From contig NZ_CP142850.1 of assembly GCF_036287235.1 (NCBI RefSeq), positions 1,443,127-1,507,126 of the forward strand: 64,000 nt of DNA, in the 5' to 3' direction. Below the pieces are notes generated by a model. The model was not told the DNA's origin. It searched no databases and worked only from the letters and a program-made list of their open reading frames with translations. Position 1 is the stretch's first letter, and each line of letters begins with the position of its first letter. This document shows, in pieces, positions 1 through 7,604 of this stretch. Position numbers and translations under genes: made by a program. Origin of the DNA: Exiguobacterium sp. 9-2. GTDB taxonomy: Bacteria; Bacillota; Bacilli; Exiguobacteriales; Exiguobacteriaceae.

Positions 1-94
1 ACACAGAGAAACTCAATTCGATATTGAATGTATGCTTTGGTCACCCGAATTTATTAGCGGACCAAGCATCGAAACGTTCAATCAAACGTTTTGA
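1..94 (+). CDS. 3' end of an unidentified CDS (cut by left edge)
   Basis: Frame 2 is open from the left edge to a TGA at 92-94, giving the C-terminal 30 residues of a protein (ends ...SIETFNQTF). The composition (acidic and aromatic residues, no low complexity) looks like genuine coding sequence, but too little is visible to name a family. An imperfect hairpin with no T-run follows around 101-146. Confidence 0.4.
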   Translation, partial: HRETQFDIECMLWSPEFISGPSIETFNQTF

Positions 95-258
95 GCAAGA
101 TGTTCTGATCGTTGAAAAGATCGGGTGCATGAAATTGCTTCGAAATGAATAATGAAACTAATTAAATTTAAGATAAGCAATACCGCGTATTCTTTTTGGC
201 ATAATGCACTACAAAGTGAGTATGGAATGGTACAATATGTAAAAAAGGGGTTATTCGA

Positions 259-435
259 TTGTCTCGCTACAAACAAGAAAAGAAACAAACACTCGATCAT
301 CTACGCGATGGTGTTGATCAAGGTCTTGGTAGTGCCGTACCTCGTGGACAAAACGACGGAATGCGCGGACTTGAGATGCTTGCAGTCGTCGTAATCCTTG
401 GTGGAGGATATTTGCTATACCAATGGTTTTTCTAA
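259..435 (+). CDS. small single-pass membrane protein, 58 aa
   Basis: TTG start preceded by AAAAGGGG with about 8 nt spacing. The first 35 residues are charged and soluble (LSRYKQEKKQTLDHLRDG...), followed by one hydrophobic segment near residues 38-55 (MLAVVVILGGGYLLYQWFF) that reaches the C-terminus, so it is probably a tail-anchored membrane protein. It stands alone and is followed directly by a terminator. The family is not recognised. The ATG at 152 on the same strand is in another frame and lacks a ribosome binding site. Confidence 0.55.
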   Translation: MSRYKQEKKQTLDHLRDGVDQGLGSAVPRGQNDGMRGLEMLAVVVILGGGYLLYQWFF

Positions 436-438
436 AGT

Positions 439-475
439 AAGAAGCATCATCCTTTCGAGGACGATGCTTCTTTTT
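439..475. terminator. bidirectional intrinsic terminator
   Basis: A 13-bp stem (441-453 with 458-470, one A-C mismatch) closes a TTCG tetraloop, with a T-run on the plus strand and an A-run giving T's on the minus strand. It ends the 58-aa gene and also contains the last codons of the convergent Rrf2 gene. Confidence 0.85.
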
Positions 476-884
476 GTTCGATTTCATTGACGATATCATC
501 AAGCGTGACATGAGCCAGCACTTTCTCAAGGGCGGATTGCGCGAGCTCGAAGATTGGCGTGACCGCCGATTGGATGTTTCGTCCGACCGGGCAGTCTAGA
601 TTCGGTGCTGCATGGACGCCGAACAATTCCTTGTCCGGTACGACAGCGACAGCGTGATAAACGTCAAGCAGCGTGATGCTAGACAATGGACGGGCGAGCC
701 GTGCACCGGCAACACCCGGACGAACTTCAATCAAATCGGCTTTTTTGAGCATGCTCATGATTTTACGGATGACAACCGGATTCGTATTGACGCTGCCGGC
801 AATCAAGTCGGATGTCATTTTCTCGTCGGTCGCAATCAACGAGAGAATGTGGATGCCGACGGAAAAACGTGTACTGATGGCCAA
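447..884 (-). CDS. ywnA: Rrf2-family transcriptional regulator, YwnA-like
   Basis: A 145-aa winged-helix DNA-binding protein. The start is a TTG preceded by AAGGAGGGG (892-900); the longer ATG-initiated frame has no such site. The N-terminus STRFSVGIHILSLI and the recognition region SVNTNPVVIRKIMSMLKKA are typical of Rrf2 proteins, and the order matches B. subtilis YwnA closely. It has a single cysteine in the motif DCPVG rather than the three of Fe-S Rrf2 proteins such as IscR or NsrR, so a thiol switch is more likely than a cluster (inference). It is divergent from an ywnB-like gene, the same arrangement as in B. subtilis, and probably represses it. Confidence 0.85.
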   Translation of the reverse strand: MAISTRFSVGIHILSLIATDEKMTSDLIAGSVNTNPVVIRKIMSMLKKADLIEVRPGVAGARLARPLSSITLLDVYHAVAVVPDKELFGVHAAPNLDCPVGRNIQSAVTPIFELAQSALEKVLAHVTLDDIVNEIEQKEASSSKG

Positions 885-973
885 CGGATGACCCCTCCTT
901 CTTAAAAACAGTGTTCTCTCATTATACGTCGTATTGTTCATTTGGCAAGAAACGGGGAATAGAGACAATAATG

Positions 974-1028
974 TTGACAAACACTTCAATTGTAACTATA
1001 TTGGTTACATGTAATCGAAGTAGTTACA
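974..1028 (+). promoter_or_regulatory. ywnB promoter with overlapping palindromic operator
   Basis: TTGACA (974-979), a 17-bp spacer and TATATT (997-1002) form a strong SigA promoter. Over and just after it lie TGTAACTA (991-998) and its exact inverted copy TAGTTACA (1021-1028), with the 10-bp palindrome TTACATGTAA (1005-1014) between them. This is the likely binding site of the adjacent Rrf2 regulator. Confidence 0.7.
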
Positions 1029-1048
1029 TATCAAAAGGAGGAATCATC

Positions 1049-1684
1049 ATGAACATTGGAGTTATCGGTGCAACAGGAAAAGCAGGGCAATTGATTCTAC
1101 AAGAAGCAATCGAGCGCGGTCATGACGTCACAGCAATCGTCCGTAATGCGGCAAAAGTGACGGCTAACGTCACGATTCTCGAGCGCGATGTCCTCGCACT
1201 GACGAAAGACGACTTGAACGAGTTTGACGCAATCGTCAATGCGTTTAACGCAGCACCCGGTGAGGAGACGAAACATATCGAAGTCGGGCGTCACTTGATC
1301 AATCTGTTAGCAGGTAGTACGACGCGCCTATTCGTCGTCGGTGGTGCTGGTAGTCTATTCGTTGACGAGAGTCATTCGACACGCGTCATGGAAACACCTG
1401 ATTTCCCGGAAGCGTATTATCCGACAGCCTCGAACATGGGGAAAAATCTGATCGAACTACAAGGACAGCAAGACGTGACGTGGACGTATCTCAGCCCCGC
1501 TGGATTCTTTGATCCGAGCGGTCAACGAACAGGAACGTATTCGGTCGGCGGTGAGCAGATGATTCTAAATGCAAAAGGGGAGAGCTACATCAGTTACGCG
1601 GATTATGCCATTGCTGTAGTGGATGAGCTTGAGAACGGACAACACCTCAACGAACGGTTTTCCGTCGTTGGCGAACAAGGATGA
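1049..1684 (+). CDS. ywnB: NAD(P)-binding oxidoreductase, YwnB-like (atypical SDR)
   Basis: A 211-aa protein with the N-terminal Rossmann motif GVIGATGKAG. Start ATG sits after AAAAGGAGG; an in-frame upstream extension to 911 runs through the promoter and is rejected. The fold is that of NmrA/BVR-B-like atypical short-chain dehydrogenases; substrate unknown. It is expressed from the promoter at 974 and paired with the divergent Rrf2 regulator, so a role in responding to reactive electrophiles or disulfide stress is plausible by analogy only. A terminator follows immediately. Confidence 0.82.
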   Translation: MNIGVIGATGKAGQLILQEAIERGHDVTAIVRNAAKVTANVTILERDVLALTKDDLNEFDAIVNAFNAAPGEETKHIEVGRHLINLLAGSTTRLFVVGGAGSLFVDESHSTRVMETPDFPEAYYPTASNMGKNLIELQGQQDVTWTYLSPAGFFDPSGQRTGTYSVGGEQMILNAKGESYISYADYAIAVVDELENGQHLNERFSVVGEQG

Positions 1685-1690
1685 TGATGT

Positions 1691-1717
1691 CAGACCGACT
1701 CGTGGAGTCGGTCTTTT
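1691..1717 (+). terminator. intrinsic terminator after ywnB-like gene
   Basis: A 9-bp perfect stem (GACCGACTC / GAGTCGGTC) around a GTG loop, followed by TTTT. Confidence 0.85.
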
Positions 1718-1812
1718 ATGATGGGCGGAGTACGAGATACAGCGGAGGACGGATGGCGAAGTGGCGCGGTTTGCTTAAAATGAGAAGAGAAACGACAAAA
1801 GGAGCATACATC

Positions 1813-1995
1813 ATGATGCGACGATATTTTAGTATCATCAGTCTGTTAGCTGTCTTGATCGTCTGTACGACGTCAACGCAACCGTCTCGGTTCGAACGTT
1901 CCGAACCAGTCGCGACGATTGAGGATCATTACGCAGGACAAATCAATTGGCCGAGTGACACCGATCCGTTGCTAGAGCTTCATGCCAAACCGTGA
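1813..1995 (+). CDS. small exported protein, possible lipoprotein, 60 aa
   Basis: ATG preceded by AAAGGAG at about 9 nt (a second ATG follows at once). The N-terminus MMRRYFSIISLLAVLIVC is a short signal peptide; the cysteine could be a lipid-anchored residue, although valine at the -1 position is unusual for a lipobox. The remaining 42 residues are soluble, with no recognised family. It lies between two terminators, so it is monocistronic. Confidence 0.5.
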   Translation: MMRRYFSIISLLAVLIVCTTSTQPSRFERSEPVATIEDHYAGQINWPSDTDPLLELHAKP

Positions 1996-2012
1996 TCTAC
2001 ATATGACCGATC

Positions 2013-2046
2013 AAAACCCGTCTCCTTAAAGAAGACGGGCTTTTTG
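2013..2046. terminator. intrinsic terminator between convergent genes
   Basis: AAAACCCGTCT pairs with AGACGGG followed by CTTTTT; it lies between the 60-aa gene and the convergent 93-aa gene and can serve both directions. Confidence 0.8.
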
Positions 2047-2052
2047 GTGACG

Positions 2053-2334
2053 TTAAATGACAGTCATTGCGCTCAAGAAGACGAAGAAGAACGTGATGCC
2101 GCTCGTCAAAATCAAAAAGGGGAGGACGATCAGTAATTCGAGATGCGGACGAAGACCGTAGTAAAGCAGAAAGAACAGTGTCAAACAGGCGGTCGTGATC
2201 GTCAACGCAAGAGAAGTCATCAAAAGATGAAGGGGTTCGACGAACGGAACGAGAGACGATCCTGTGATCGTATCGAAAGCTAAACCAAAGGACAGAAAAA
2301 TGAGTAAATACAGAAGCGATTTTTGACGAAACAT
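2053..2334 (-). CDS. small integral membrane protein, 93 aa
   Basis: ATG after AAAAGGAG with good spacing. Three hydrophobic segments (about residues 7-23, 35-57, 67-92) make up nearly all of the protein, with only a few charged residues (RQK at the start, RPHLE in the second loop). No family recognised. It is downstream of, but separated from, the two related membrane proteins at 2426-3590. Confidence 0.55.
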   Translation of the reverse strand: MFRQKSLLYLLIFLSFGLAFDTITGSSLVPFVEPLHLLMTSLALTITTACLTLFFLLYYGLRPHLELLIVLPFLILTSGITFFFVFLSAMTVI

Positions 2335-2425
2335 GTGGCATGTCTCCTTTTACTAAACGATACATTTAGTATAAAGTGTAGGTCTTCTTGTTTTACCTAA
2401 CAAAAATGTAAGAAAGTGGCTGATT

Positions 2426-2821
2426 TCAAACAGCTGAATCTTTCTTGTATAACAATGTCAAACGCGTCATCAAAAAGTAGAGGAAAGCGGCGCTACTCGC
2501 GATTGCCTGAAAATAGATCGGTTGAAACAGACCATTGAACACCATTAATAAGATTCCACCGATTAGGAAGGCGATGCCTTGATTCAGGAGGAGGTGTGTT
2601 ATCCAAGGTAGTGGACGTGAGCGAAAGCGGAAGTAACGAATCGCGTCGGTCAGGATGCCACCGACCGTGATGACGATCACAAACGACAGCAAGGTCTCAA
2701 AGACACCTGGATAATAGCCGACGTCCGGATCGGGCATGAGACGTGGTGATGACGGAAGGTGTTGATAAACCATCAGAAAAATCCAGTTACTCATCAGTAG
2801 TCGAAATGACAGACGGATCAT
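2426..2821 (-). CDS. polytopic membrane protein, single-unit paralogue of its upstream neighbour
   Basis: A 131-aa protein with four likely membrane segments and an excellent AAGGAGGAG site. Residues 48-125 contain the motif LPWITHLLLNQG and a following FLMTRLTLLYKK end that match the C-terminal half of the upstream 267-aa protein (LPWTTHLLVHQG, YVMITRLFILMK). Its start overlaps the upstream gene by 35 nt, implying translational coupling. Function unknown; the pair looks like a gene duplication. Confidence 0.6.
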   Translation of the reverse strand: MIRLSFRLLMSNWIFLMVYQHLPSSPRLMPDPDVGYYPGVFETLLSFVIVITVGGILTDAIRYFRFRSRPLPWITHLLLNQGIAFLIGGILLMVFNGLFQPIYFQAIASSAAFLYFLMTRLTLLYKKDSAV

Positions 2822-3590
2822 GGTACTCCTCCTTTCCAGTCTTCATGAGGATGAATAGACGGGTGATCATTACATATAAACAGGTAGCGACTACGTTTCC
2901 GATGAAAAATAGCGCGGGAAGTGAACTGAACAAGATGAACGCACCGGCAAACACGAAGACTGTGCCTTGATGAACGAGGAGATGCGTCGTCCACGGTAGC
3001 GAACGCTTCTTGAAACGGACAGCTAACAGAGCGTCAGCAATCACGGTACCGCTGAAGAATAATAGCATGACAGCATCCAACTGTTCATTGACGAGCTGCA
3101 CCGCGTAAGACAAAAACGGAACCATCATCGTCATCGAGCCAAACAAGTTAAGAAATAAAAAGAAGCTGAAGACGGTCCGACCGAGCCACCCGAACAGATA
3201 GGGGAGGAATGACGGATACTTTCGCGCCGACTCGGAGACGATGTAATAAATCAACGCTACACCAGAACAGAATAAGATGAGAACGAGCGAAAACGAATTT
3301 GGTTGCATGAGCAGATAGAGGACGATGCTTGCGAATAACGCGACGATTTGATTGAGGATGACCCGTTGTGCAAATGAAATATCCGAACGAAATAACAGGC
3401 GCGGAAGCCCTTCTGTTAAGAGTGCACCGATCAGAATGGCGGGACCGGCAAACAATAGACCAATCATAAAAAAGTCAGTGAAGGAAGTGCCGTATATTGC
3501 TGGGTCACCCATCTCAAACCCAGCAATGAGTGCATACAAGAAAGCGAACAATATCGCGGAAATGAAACTGTTCTTTACGATAGATAACAT
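2787..3590 (-). CDS. polytopic membrane protein with internal duplication, 267 aa
   Basis: About seven to eight membrane segments. Residues roughly 50-120 (ALLTEGLPRLLFRS...RVILNQIVALF) and 170-245 (ADALLAVRFKKRSLPWTTHLLVHQG) look like two copies of one unit, with the second copy repeated again in the downstream 131-aa protein. Start supported by GAAAGGGC upstream of ATG. No known family could be assigned; a transporter or sensor accessory role cannot be distinguished from sequence. Confidence 0.6.
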   Translation of the reverse strand: MLSIVKNSFISAILFAFLYALIAGFEMGDPAIYGTSFTDFFMIGLLFAGPAILIGALLTEGLPRLLFRSDISFAQRVILNQIVALFASIVLYLLMQPNSFSLVLILFCSGVALIYYIVSESARKYPSFLPYLFGWLGRTVFSFFLFLNLFGSMTMMVPFLSYAVQLVNEQLDAVMLLFFSGTVIADALLAVRFKKRSLPWTTHLLVHQGTVFVFAGAFILFSSLPALFFIGNVVATCLYVMITRLFILMKTGKEEYHDPSVISTTDE

Positions 3591-3615
3591 GAGATAAGCC
3601 CTTTCCGACTGACGT

Positions 3616-4158
3616 TCAAAATAGTTTATACCAATACAATGTCAGGTCAATATGTGGATTGGCGAATTGTTTTAAACTATCGACACCGCCGAGCACGAAA
3701 CCTTCTCGTTCGTAAAAACGGCAAGCAATCAAGTTATCGTCCTGTGCTTCGAGTGACAGACCACTCAACTCCCGTTGCTGTGCCCATTTTGACGCAGCGA
3801 CAAGCAATTGGTGTCCGACGCCTAGTTTACGAAACGCTTGTTTGACCGCGATGTTTTCGATGTAGGCGAAACGGTTCCAGTCACGAACAAGACGAATCTG
3901 TCCGACACAAGAAGTGCCGGAAAAGGCGAGGAGGACGATTCGATTCTCGTTTTCGATATACGTCGCCCAATCGAGTCGATCGTCAGGAAAACGGGTTTCA
4001 GTAGCGGTTTCATAGAGTTCTTCCGTATAAGACCATGCGGTACCAGAAAACTGCGGAACGATGCGTCCGATGATCGGGAATGAATCGTTGGCATGATTGA
4101 CGAATGGAATGCTCTCGAACGATAGCGGTTGAATCGTCAGCTTTTCAGTCTCTTTCAT
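3616..4158 (-). CDS. satA: GNAT acetyltransferase, streptothricin acetyltransferase SatA-like
   Basis: A 180-aa GNAT. The second ATG is preferred because AGAAGGAGG abuts the first one. The stretch IGRIVPQFSG, RDWNRFAYIENIAVKQAFRKLGVG (acetyl-CoA binding R/Q-x-x-G-x-G variant, here KLGVGHQL) and LEAQDDNLIACRFYEREGF align well by eye with B. subtilis SatA (YyaR), which acetylates the beta-lysine amine of streptothricin. Homologues without resistance activity exist, so the substrate is an inference. It is monocistronic. Confidence 0.78.
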   Translation of the reverse strand: MKETEKLTIQPLSFESIPFVNHANDSFPIIGRIVPQFSGTAWSYTEELYETATETRFPDDRLDWATYIENENRIVLLAFSGTSCVGQIRLVRDWNRFAYIENIAVKQAFRKLGVGHQLLVAASKWAQQRELSGLSLEAQDDNLIACRFYEREGFVLGGVDSLKQFANPHIDLTLYWYKLF

Positions 4159-4372
4159 TGTCATCCTCCTTCTGTCTATAGAGATCTACTTCACTCTATT
4201 CATCATCTCCTACAGACTTAGCATTGTCACGAGGAGAGATGCGAGAACAGGTCAATTTTCGAATGAACCAGGTTTTAATTTTTCTAAAAAAGGAATTGCT
4301 TCAACAGGAACGAATACATAGTCAGAAGACGTTGAAACAGTACAGAAAGACAGCAGTAGAGGACGTGACAAC

Positions 4373-5002
4373 ATGAACATGGATACGGTCAATCAGTATC
4401 TCGATGCCTATGGATATGGCGTTATTTTCATTTTTTTATTTTTTGGCATCGTCGGGATTCCAGCACCGGAAGAATCCTTACTCGTCCTGATCGGCATCTT
4501 AAGTGGTCAAAATGAAGAACGTTTAATCTATTCGATCTTGACTGCGTATGCTGGGACGTTCGTCGGTATGCTGACGGCATATGGAGCGGGGCGCTTCTTC
4601 GGACCGACCGTCCTACGGTACGGTCGATTCCTCGGATTGACGAAGGAACGCTGGGAGCGGGTGTCAAACGGCTACATGGAACGAATCAATCGAACGATCA
4701 TCGGCGGTCTTTACATTCCGGGTGTGCGGCAGATCAATCCGTATTTTGCGGGCATGAAGCGGATTTCGTTCGGTCGGTACTTCTTTGTGTCAGCAATCGG
4801 TTCCGCGCTGTGGGTCGTCCCCTTTGTCTTACTCGGTCACTTTGCAGGAAAGACATTTCATATCAAGCCGGAAGTCGTACCGTATTTCGGACTTGCCTTA
4901 CTCGTATTGTTCCTGCTCGGAGTGCTCGTGAAATGGCTCAAGCGGAAGCGACTTGAGAAACGCGTCGTTTCAGGGAAAAACGAAGCGGGAAAAGAAGACT
5001 AA
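4373..5002 (+). CDS. DedA/SNARE-associated family membrane protein
   Basis: A 209-aa membrane protein with the DedA hallmarks GIPAPEE (residues about 27-33), a glycine-rich re-entrant loop, R-Q-I-N-P-Y-FAGMKR-S and a later G-S-A-L-W. DedA proteins flip or scavenge phospholipids or polyprenyl phosphate carriers in the cytoplasmic membrane. It is the first gene of a three-gene operon with a glycolipid-type glycosyltransferase and a polysaccharide deacetylase, which supports a job in lipid carrier or envelope glycan metabolism. GAGGACG precedes the start. Confidence 0.85.
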   Translation: MNMDTVNQYLDAYGYGVIFIFLFFGIVGIPAPEESLLVLIGILSGQNEERLIYSILTAYAGTFVGMLTAYGAGRFFGPTVLRYGRFLGLTKERWERVSNGYMERINRTIIGGLYIPGVRQINPYFAGMKRISFGRYFFVSAIGSALWVVPFVLLGHFAGKTFHIKPEVVPYFGLALLVLFLLGVLVKWLKRKRLEKRVVSGKNEAGKED

Positions 5003-5056
5003 ACGTTACTTTTTTGTTGAAGGAACGTCGGAACAGTTTGAAGGAGTGGACAAACG

Positions 5057-6184
5057 ATGCAAAAAATAGTGATCTTTCCTTTTTTAAGGATGCGATCCGG
5101 TCATCATCTGGTTGCCGAAGCGATCGCCGAACGACTGCAAGGTCCAGGGGTTGAAGTCAAGGAAGTAGAATTGCTCAGTACGATCAGCCCGTTTGCGGAA
5201 TGGGTGACATCGAAGTTTTACCTGAACTGGATCCGACACTTCTCAAACGGCTATAGCCGTTTTTATCATCAGCATATTGCCGGACGTTCGAGCAATGCCC
5301 GGTCGACAGGGTGGACGTCGCATTATTTCCAACAACAGATGTTACGGATCATCCGGACGGAACAACCGGACGTCATCATCTGTACACATGCGTTTCCCTC
5401 CTATCTCTTGAATCAATTAAAAGAACGAAACCTTTGTGACGTACCGGTCATCAATGCCTATACGGATTTATTCGTCAGCCGCGTCTGGGGAAAGACGCAT
5501 ATCGAGTATCATCTGTTGCCGAATCGTGAGGCAAGGCAAGAATTGCACGAGCATCATGCTGTACCCATTGAGCGCTTGTTCGTGACGGGTATCCCCGTCC
5601 ATCCAGCAATCGCTGGCGGTTCCATTTTTCGCTCGACGCAGTCACGCAAACAAATTCTTGTCGCAGGCGGAAACGGTGGACTAGGTCAACTCGAGACCTT
5701 ACTGACGCAGATCGAACAGTGTCCAGAAGCAGATTTCCATGTCTTATGTGGGAAGAACCAAACATTGTATAAACGACTAGCTTCGCGACGTCATCCACAT
5801 ATCCATCCGCTCACCTATATCGATTCACGGGATGAGATGAATCAGCTGTATGAACGAATGGATGCGATTGTTACGAAACCGGGTGGCGTGACGGTCAGTG
5901 AAGCATTCGAAAAACGTGTACCGTTGTTCATTCAGCACGTCCTACCGGGACAAGAAGAGATCAATCGTACGTATTTGATGGAGAAAGGACTTGCGTTCGC
6001 ATTTCATCAAACGGACACACTCGCGGACGTCATCCGTCGGACGCTTGAGAACCCAGACGTCATGCATGCTTGGCAACAAGCAGTCACGCAGTATCAAAAT
6101 GATCGCGTCACGGCCGATCAGCGGTTCTTCGCGGAACGGATTGCGGGTTGCCTGCAAGACCGTCGCCGAAAAGTAAATGAATAA
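5057..6184 (+). CDS. GT28 / MGDG synthase-like glycosyltransferase
   Basis: A 375-aa GT-B enzyme. The N-terminal acceptor domain begins with SGHHLVAEAIAERL, a variant of the GGGH motif of MGDG synthase-like enzymes; the C-terminal nucleotide-sugar domain has VAGGNGGLGQ and TKPGGVTVSEAF, the donor-binding motif. Relatives (UgtP, YkoN) transfer sugars to diacylglycerol. It starts 55 nt after the DedA gene behind GAAGGAG and ends 16 nt before the deacetylase. The acceptor is likely a lipid, but could be another envelope precursor. Confidence 0.8.
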   Translation: MQKIVIFPFLRMRSGHHLVAEAIAERLQGPGVEVKEVELLSTISPFAEWVTSKFYLNWIRHFSNGYSRFYHQHIAGRSSNARSTGWTSHYFQQQMLRIIRTEQPDVIICTHAFPSYLLNQLKERNLCDVPVINAYTDLFVSRVWGKTHIEYHLLPNREARQELHEHHAVPIERLFVTGIPVHPAIAGGSIFRSTQSRKQILVAGGNGGLGQLETLLTQIEQCPEADFHVLCGKNQTLYKRLASRRHPHIHPLTYIDSRDEMNQLYERMDAIVTKPGGVTVSEAFEKRVPLFIQHVLPGQEEINRTYLMEKGLAFAFHQTDTLADVIRRTLENPDVMHAWQQAVTQYQNDRVTADQRFFAERIAGCLQDRRRKVNE

Positions 6185-6200
6185 AAGGGAGTTAGTTTCT

Positions 6201-6887
6201 ATGCGTTCACGTCTTATCACAGCAGGAATTCTCGCGACACTCGCTTATACGGTCGTCCCGTACGTGGCGTCACGCGTCTTTGGGTGGCGCGTGACAAAAT
6301 CACTGAACTCACGATATGTCGCCTTGACGTTCGATGATGGTCCAGATCCCGTCTATACGGCAGAACTGCTCGATCTCTTAAAACAAGAAGGCATTCAGGC
6401 GACGTTTTTTGTCGTTGGTCATAAAGCAGAAGCACATCCGGACCTCATTCGCCGGATACACGACGAAGGGCATCAACTCGGTATCCACAATTACGTCCAT
6501 CGACCGAACTGGTCGATGCAACCGTCGACGGTCCGGGCAGGAATCGAGCGGACGGCTATGATCATTGAACGGATCATCGGTGAACGTCCGACGGTCTATC
6601 GTCCACCGTGGGGTGCACTCAATGCCGGAGATGTCCTCTGTCCAACCGCTTACAAGATGATTCTCTGGTCGAAGATGGCGGAAGACTGGAAGGTAGAAGG
6701 CGGGACAACAAAAATCAAGAGGCTACTATCGAATGTGTCAGAAGGAGATATCATCTTGCTCCACGATAACGGGGATACGTTTGGTGCGGACCCACAAGCA
6801 CCCGTGCAGACGATTGAAGCGCTTCGTGAACTCTTGCCGAACTGGAAAGCACGCGGCTTACAGTTTCGTCGCATCGATCAAACGTAA
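6201..6887 (+). CDS. polysaccharide deacetylase (NodB domain)
   Basis: A 228-aa carbohydrate esterase 4 enzyme with an N-terminal signal anchor (about residues 4-22). All catalytic motifs are visible: TFDDGPDP (general base and metal Asp), H-N-Y-V-H (metal histidines), YRPPWG and LLHDN. The start at 6201 is chosen because AAAAGGGAG lies 8 nt upstream; an ATG at 6177 overlaps the previous gene. It likely N-deacetylates a cell-wall or secreted glycan outside the membrane. A strong terminator ends the operon. Confidence 0.88.
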   Translation: MRSRLITAGILATLAYTVVPYVASRVFGWRVTKSLNSRYVALTFDDGPDPVYTAELLDLLKQEGIQATFFVVGHKAEAHPDLIRRIHDEGHQLGIHNYVHRPNWSMQPSTVRAGIERTAMIIERIIGERPTVYRPPWGALNAGDVLCPTAYKMILWSKMAEDWKVEGGTTKIKRLLSNVSEGDIILLHDNGDTFGADPQAPVQTIEALRELLPNWKARGLQFRRIDQT

Positions 6888-6925
6888 AAAAGAGGAGCTA
6901 TCCGGTGCCGGATAGCTCCTCTTTT
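6885..6925. terminator. strong bidirectional terminator
   Basis: A stem of about 17 bp with a two-base TG tip and A-run/T-run flanks; ends the deacetylase operon and the convergent 81-aa gene. Confidence 0.9.
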
Positions 6926-6932
6926 GCATGGA

Positions 6933-7178
6933 TTATGCTTCGCGTGACAAGTCCTCATCTTCTTGACTATGATGGAGAATCAAGCGCCGCACGACGAACG
7001 AGCGTAAGAATAGGATGAAGGTGATGACCGGAAGTAGTAACCACCAAGATTGCGTCAAAAATAAGTCGTCGAACGTCGTGATCATGACGAAATGACGACC
7101 AATGTAAAGCCACATGAAAAAGGAACTGACGAATAGAATTGCTTCCGATGTCGTCATGAACTCAAACTCAGTTTTCAT
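6933..7178 (-). CDS. small membrane protein, 81 aa
   Basis: ATG after AAGGAG. Two hydrophobic segments (about residues 11-30 and 42-62) separated by a short acidic loop, then a basic-to-acidic tail (RRLILHHSQEDEDLSREA). No family recognised. It follows the frameshifted DUF1232 gene by 33 nt on the same strand and probably shares its transcript. Confidence 0.55.
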   Translation of the reverse strand: MKTEFEFMTTSEAILFVSSFFMWLYIGRHFVMITTFDDLFLTQSWWLLLPVITFILFLRSFVVRRLILHHSQEDEDLSREA

Positions 7179-7211
7179 TGAACTACTCCTTATGGGTGGA
7201 TTTGTCTGATT

Positions 7212-7587
7212 TTACACTATCCACCATATCACAAGACCGATACCAATACCCCAACAAATTAATACGAAAGCTAGACCATAACGTCGGAGCAATGGAAAGG
7301 AACGCGTTCCTTGTTGTTCAAGTCGTCGTTGTGCTTGTGTCAAGATCTCTTTAGGAATCGAACGGATGATGAAGTAGATACCGAGTGGAACGAGTAAAGA
7401 GATCGTCGAGAAGACCAATAACAGGCAGAAAATCTGGTATCAAGTCGATTGGACTGACAGTATAGGCGATTAAGGCGATGATTCCCCATTTAATATGACG
7501 AGGTAAACGAGGATGTTCGATGGCATAAGAGAGGACTGATAATTGTTGCTTCATCCGTCTAGCGATCTGTTTCATTCGCTCTAACAT
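7212..7587 (-). pseudogene. DUF1232 (YkvA-like) membrane protein, frameshifted
   Basis: The first frame (start 7587, AAAGGAG upstream) encodes the DUF1232 signature YTVSPIDLIPDFLPVIGLLDDL, then runs out of frame and stops near 7351. Homologues continue as DDLxxVPLGI; exactly that continuation (LLVPLGIYFIIRSIPKEIL... to 7212) is present in the +1 frame. Dropping one base in the AAA run at 7396-7398 joins the two parts into one protein of about 124 aa with two or three membrane segments. It is either a real frameshift mutation, a sequencing error, or less likely programmed frameshifting. Confidence 0.8.
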
Positions 7588-7604
7588 AAGCGAGTACTCC
7601 TTTC

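Noticed and set aside
101-146. Imperfect hairpin with GATC...GATC core after the left-edge gene
   Set aside because: Several mismatches and no T-run, so not a convincing terminator.
911-1048. Upstream extension of the ywnB-like protein
   Set aside because: It covers the promoter and operator; the internal ATG has an ideal AAAAGGAGG site.
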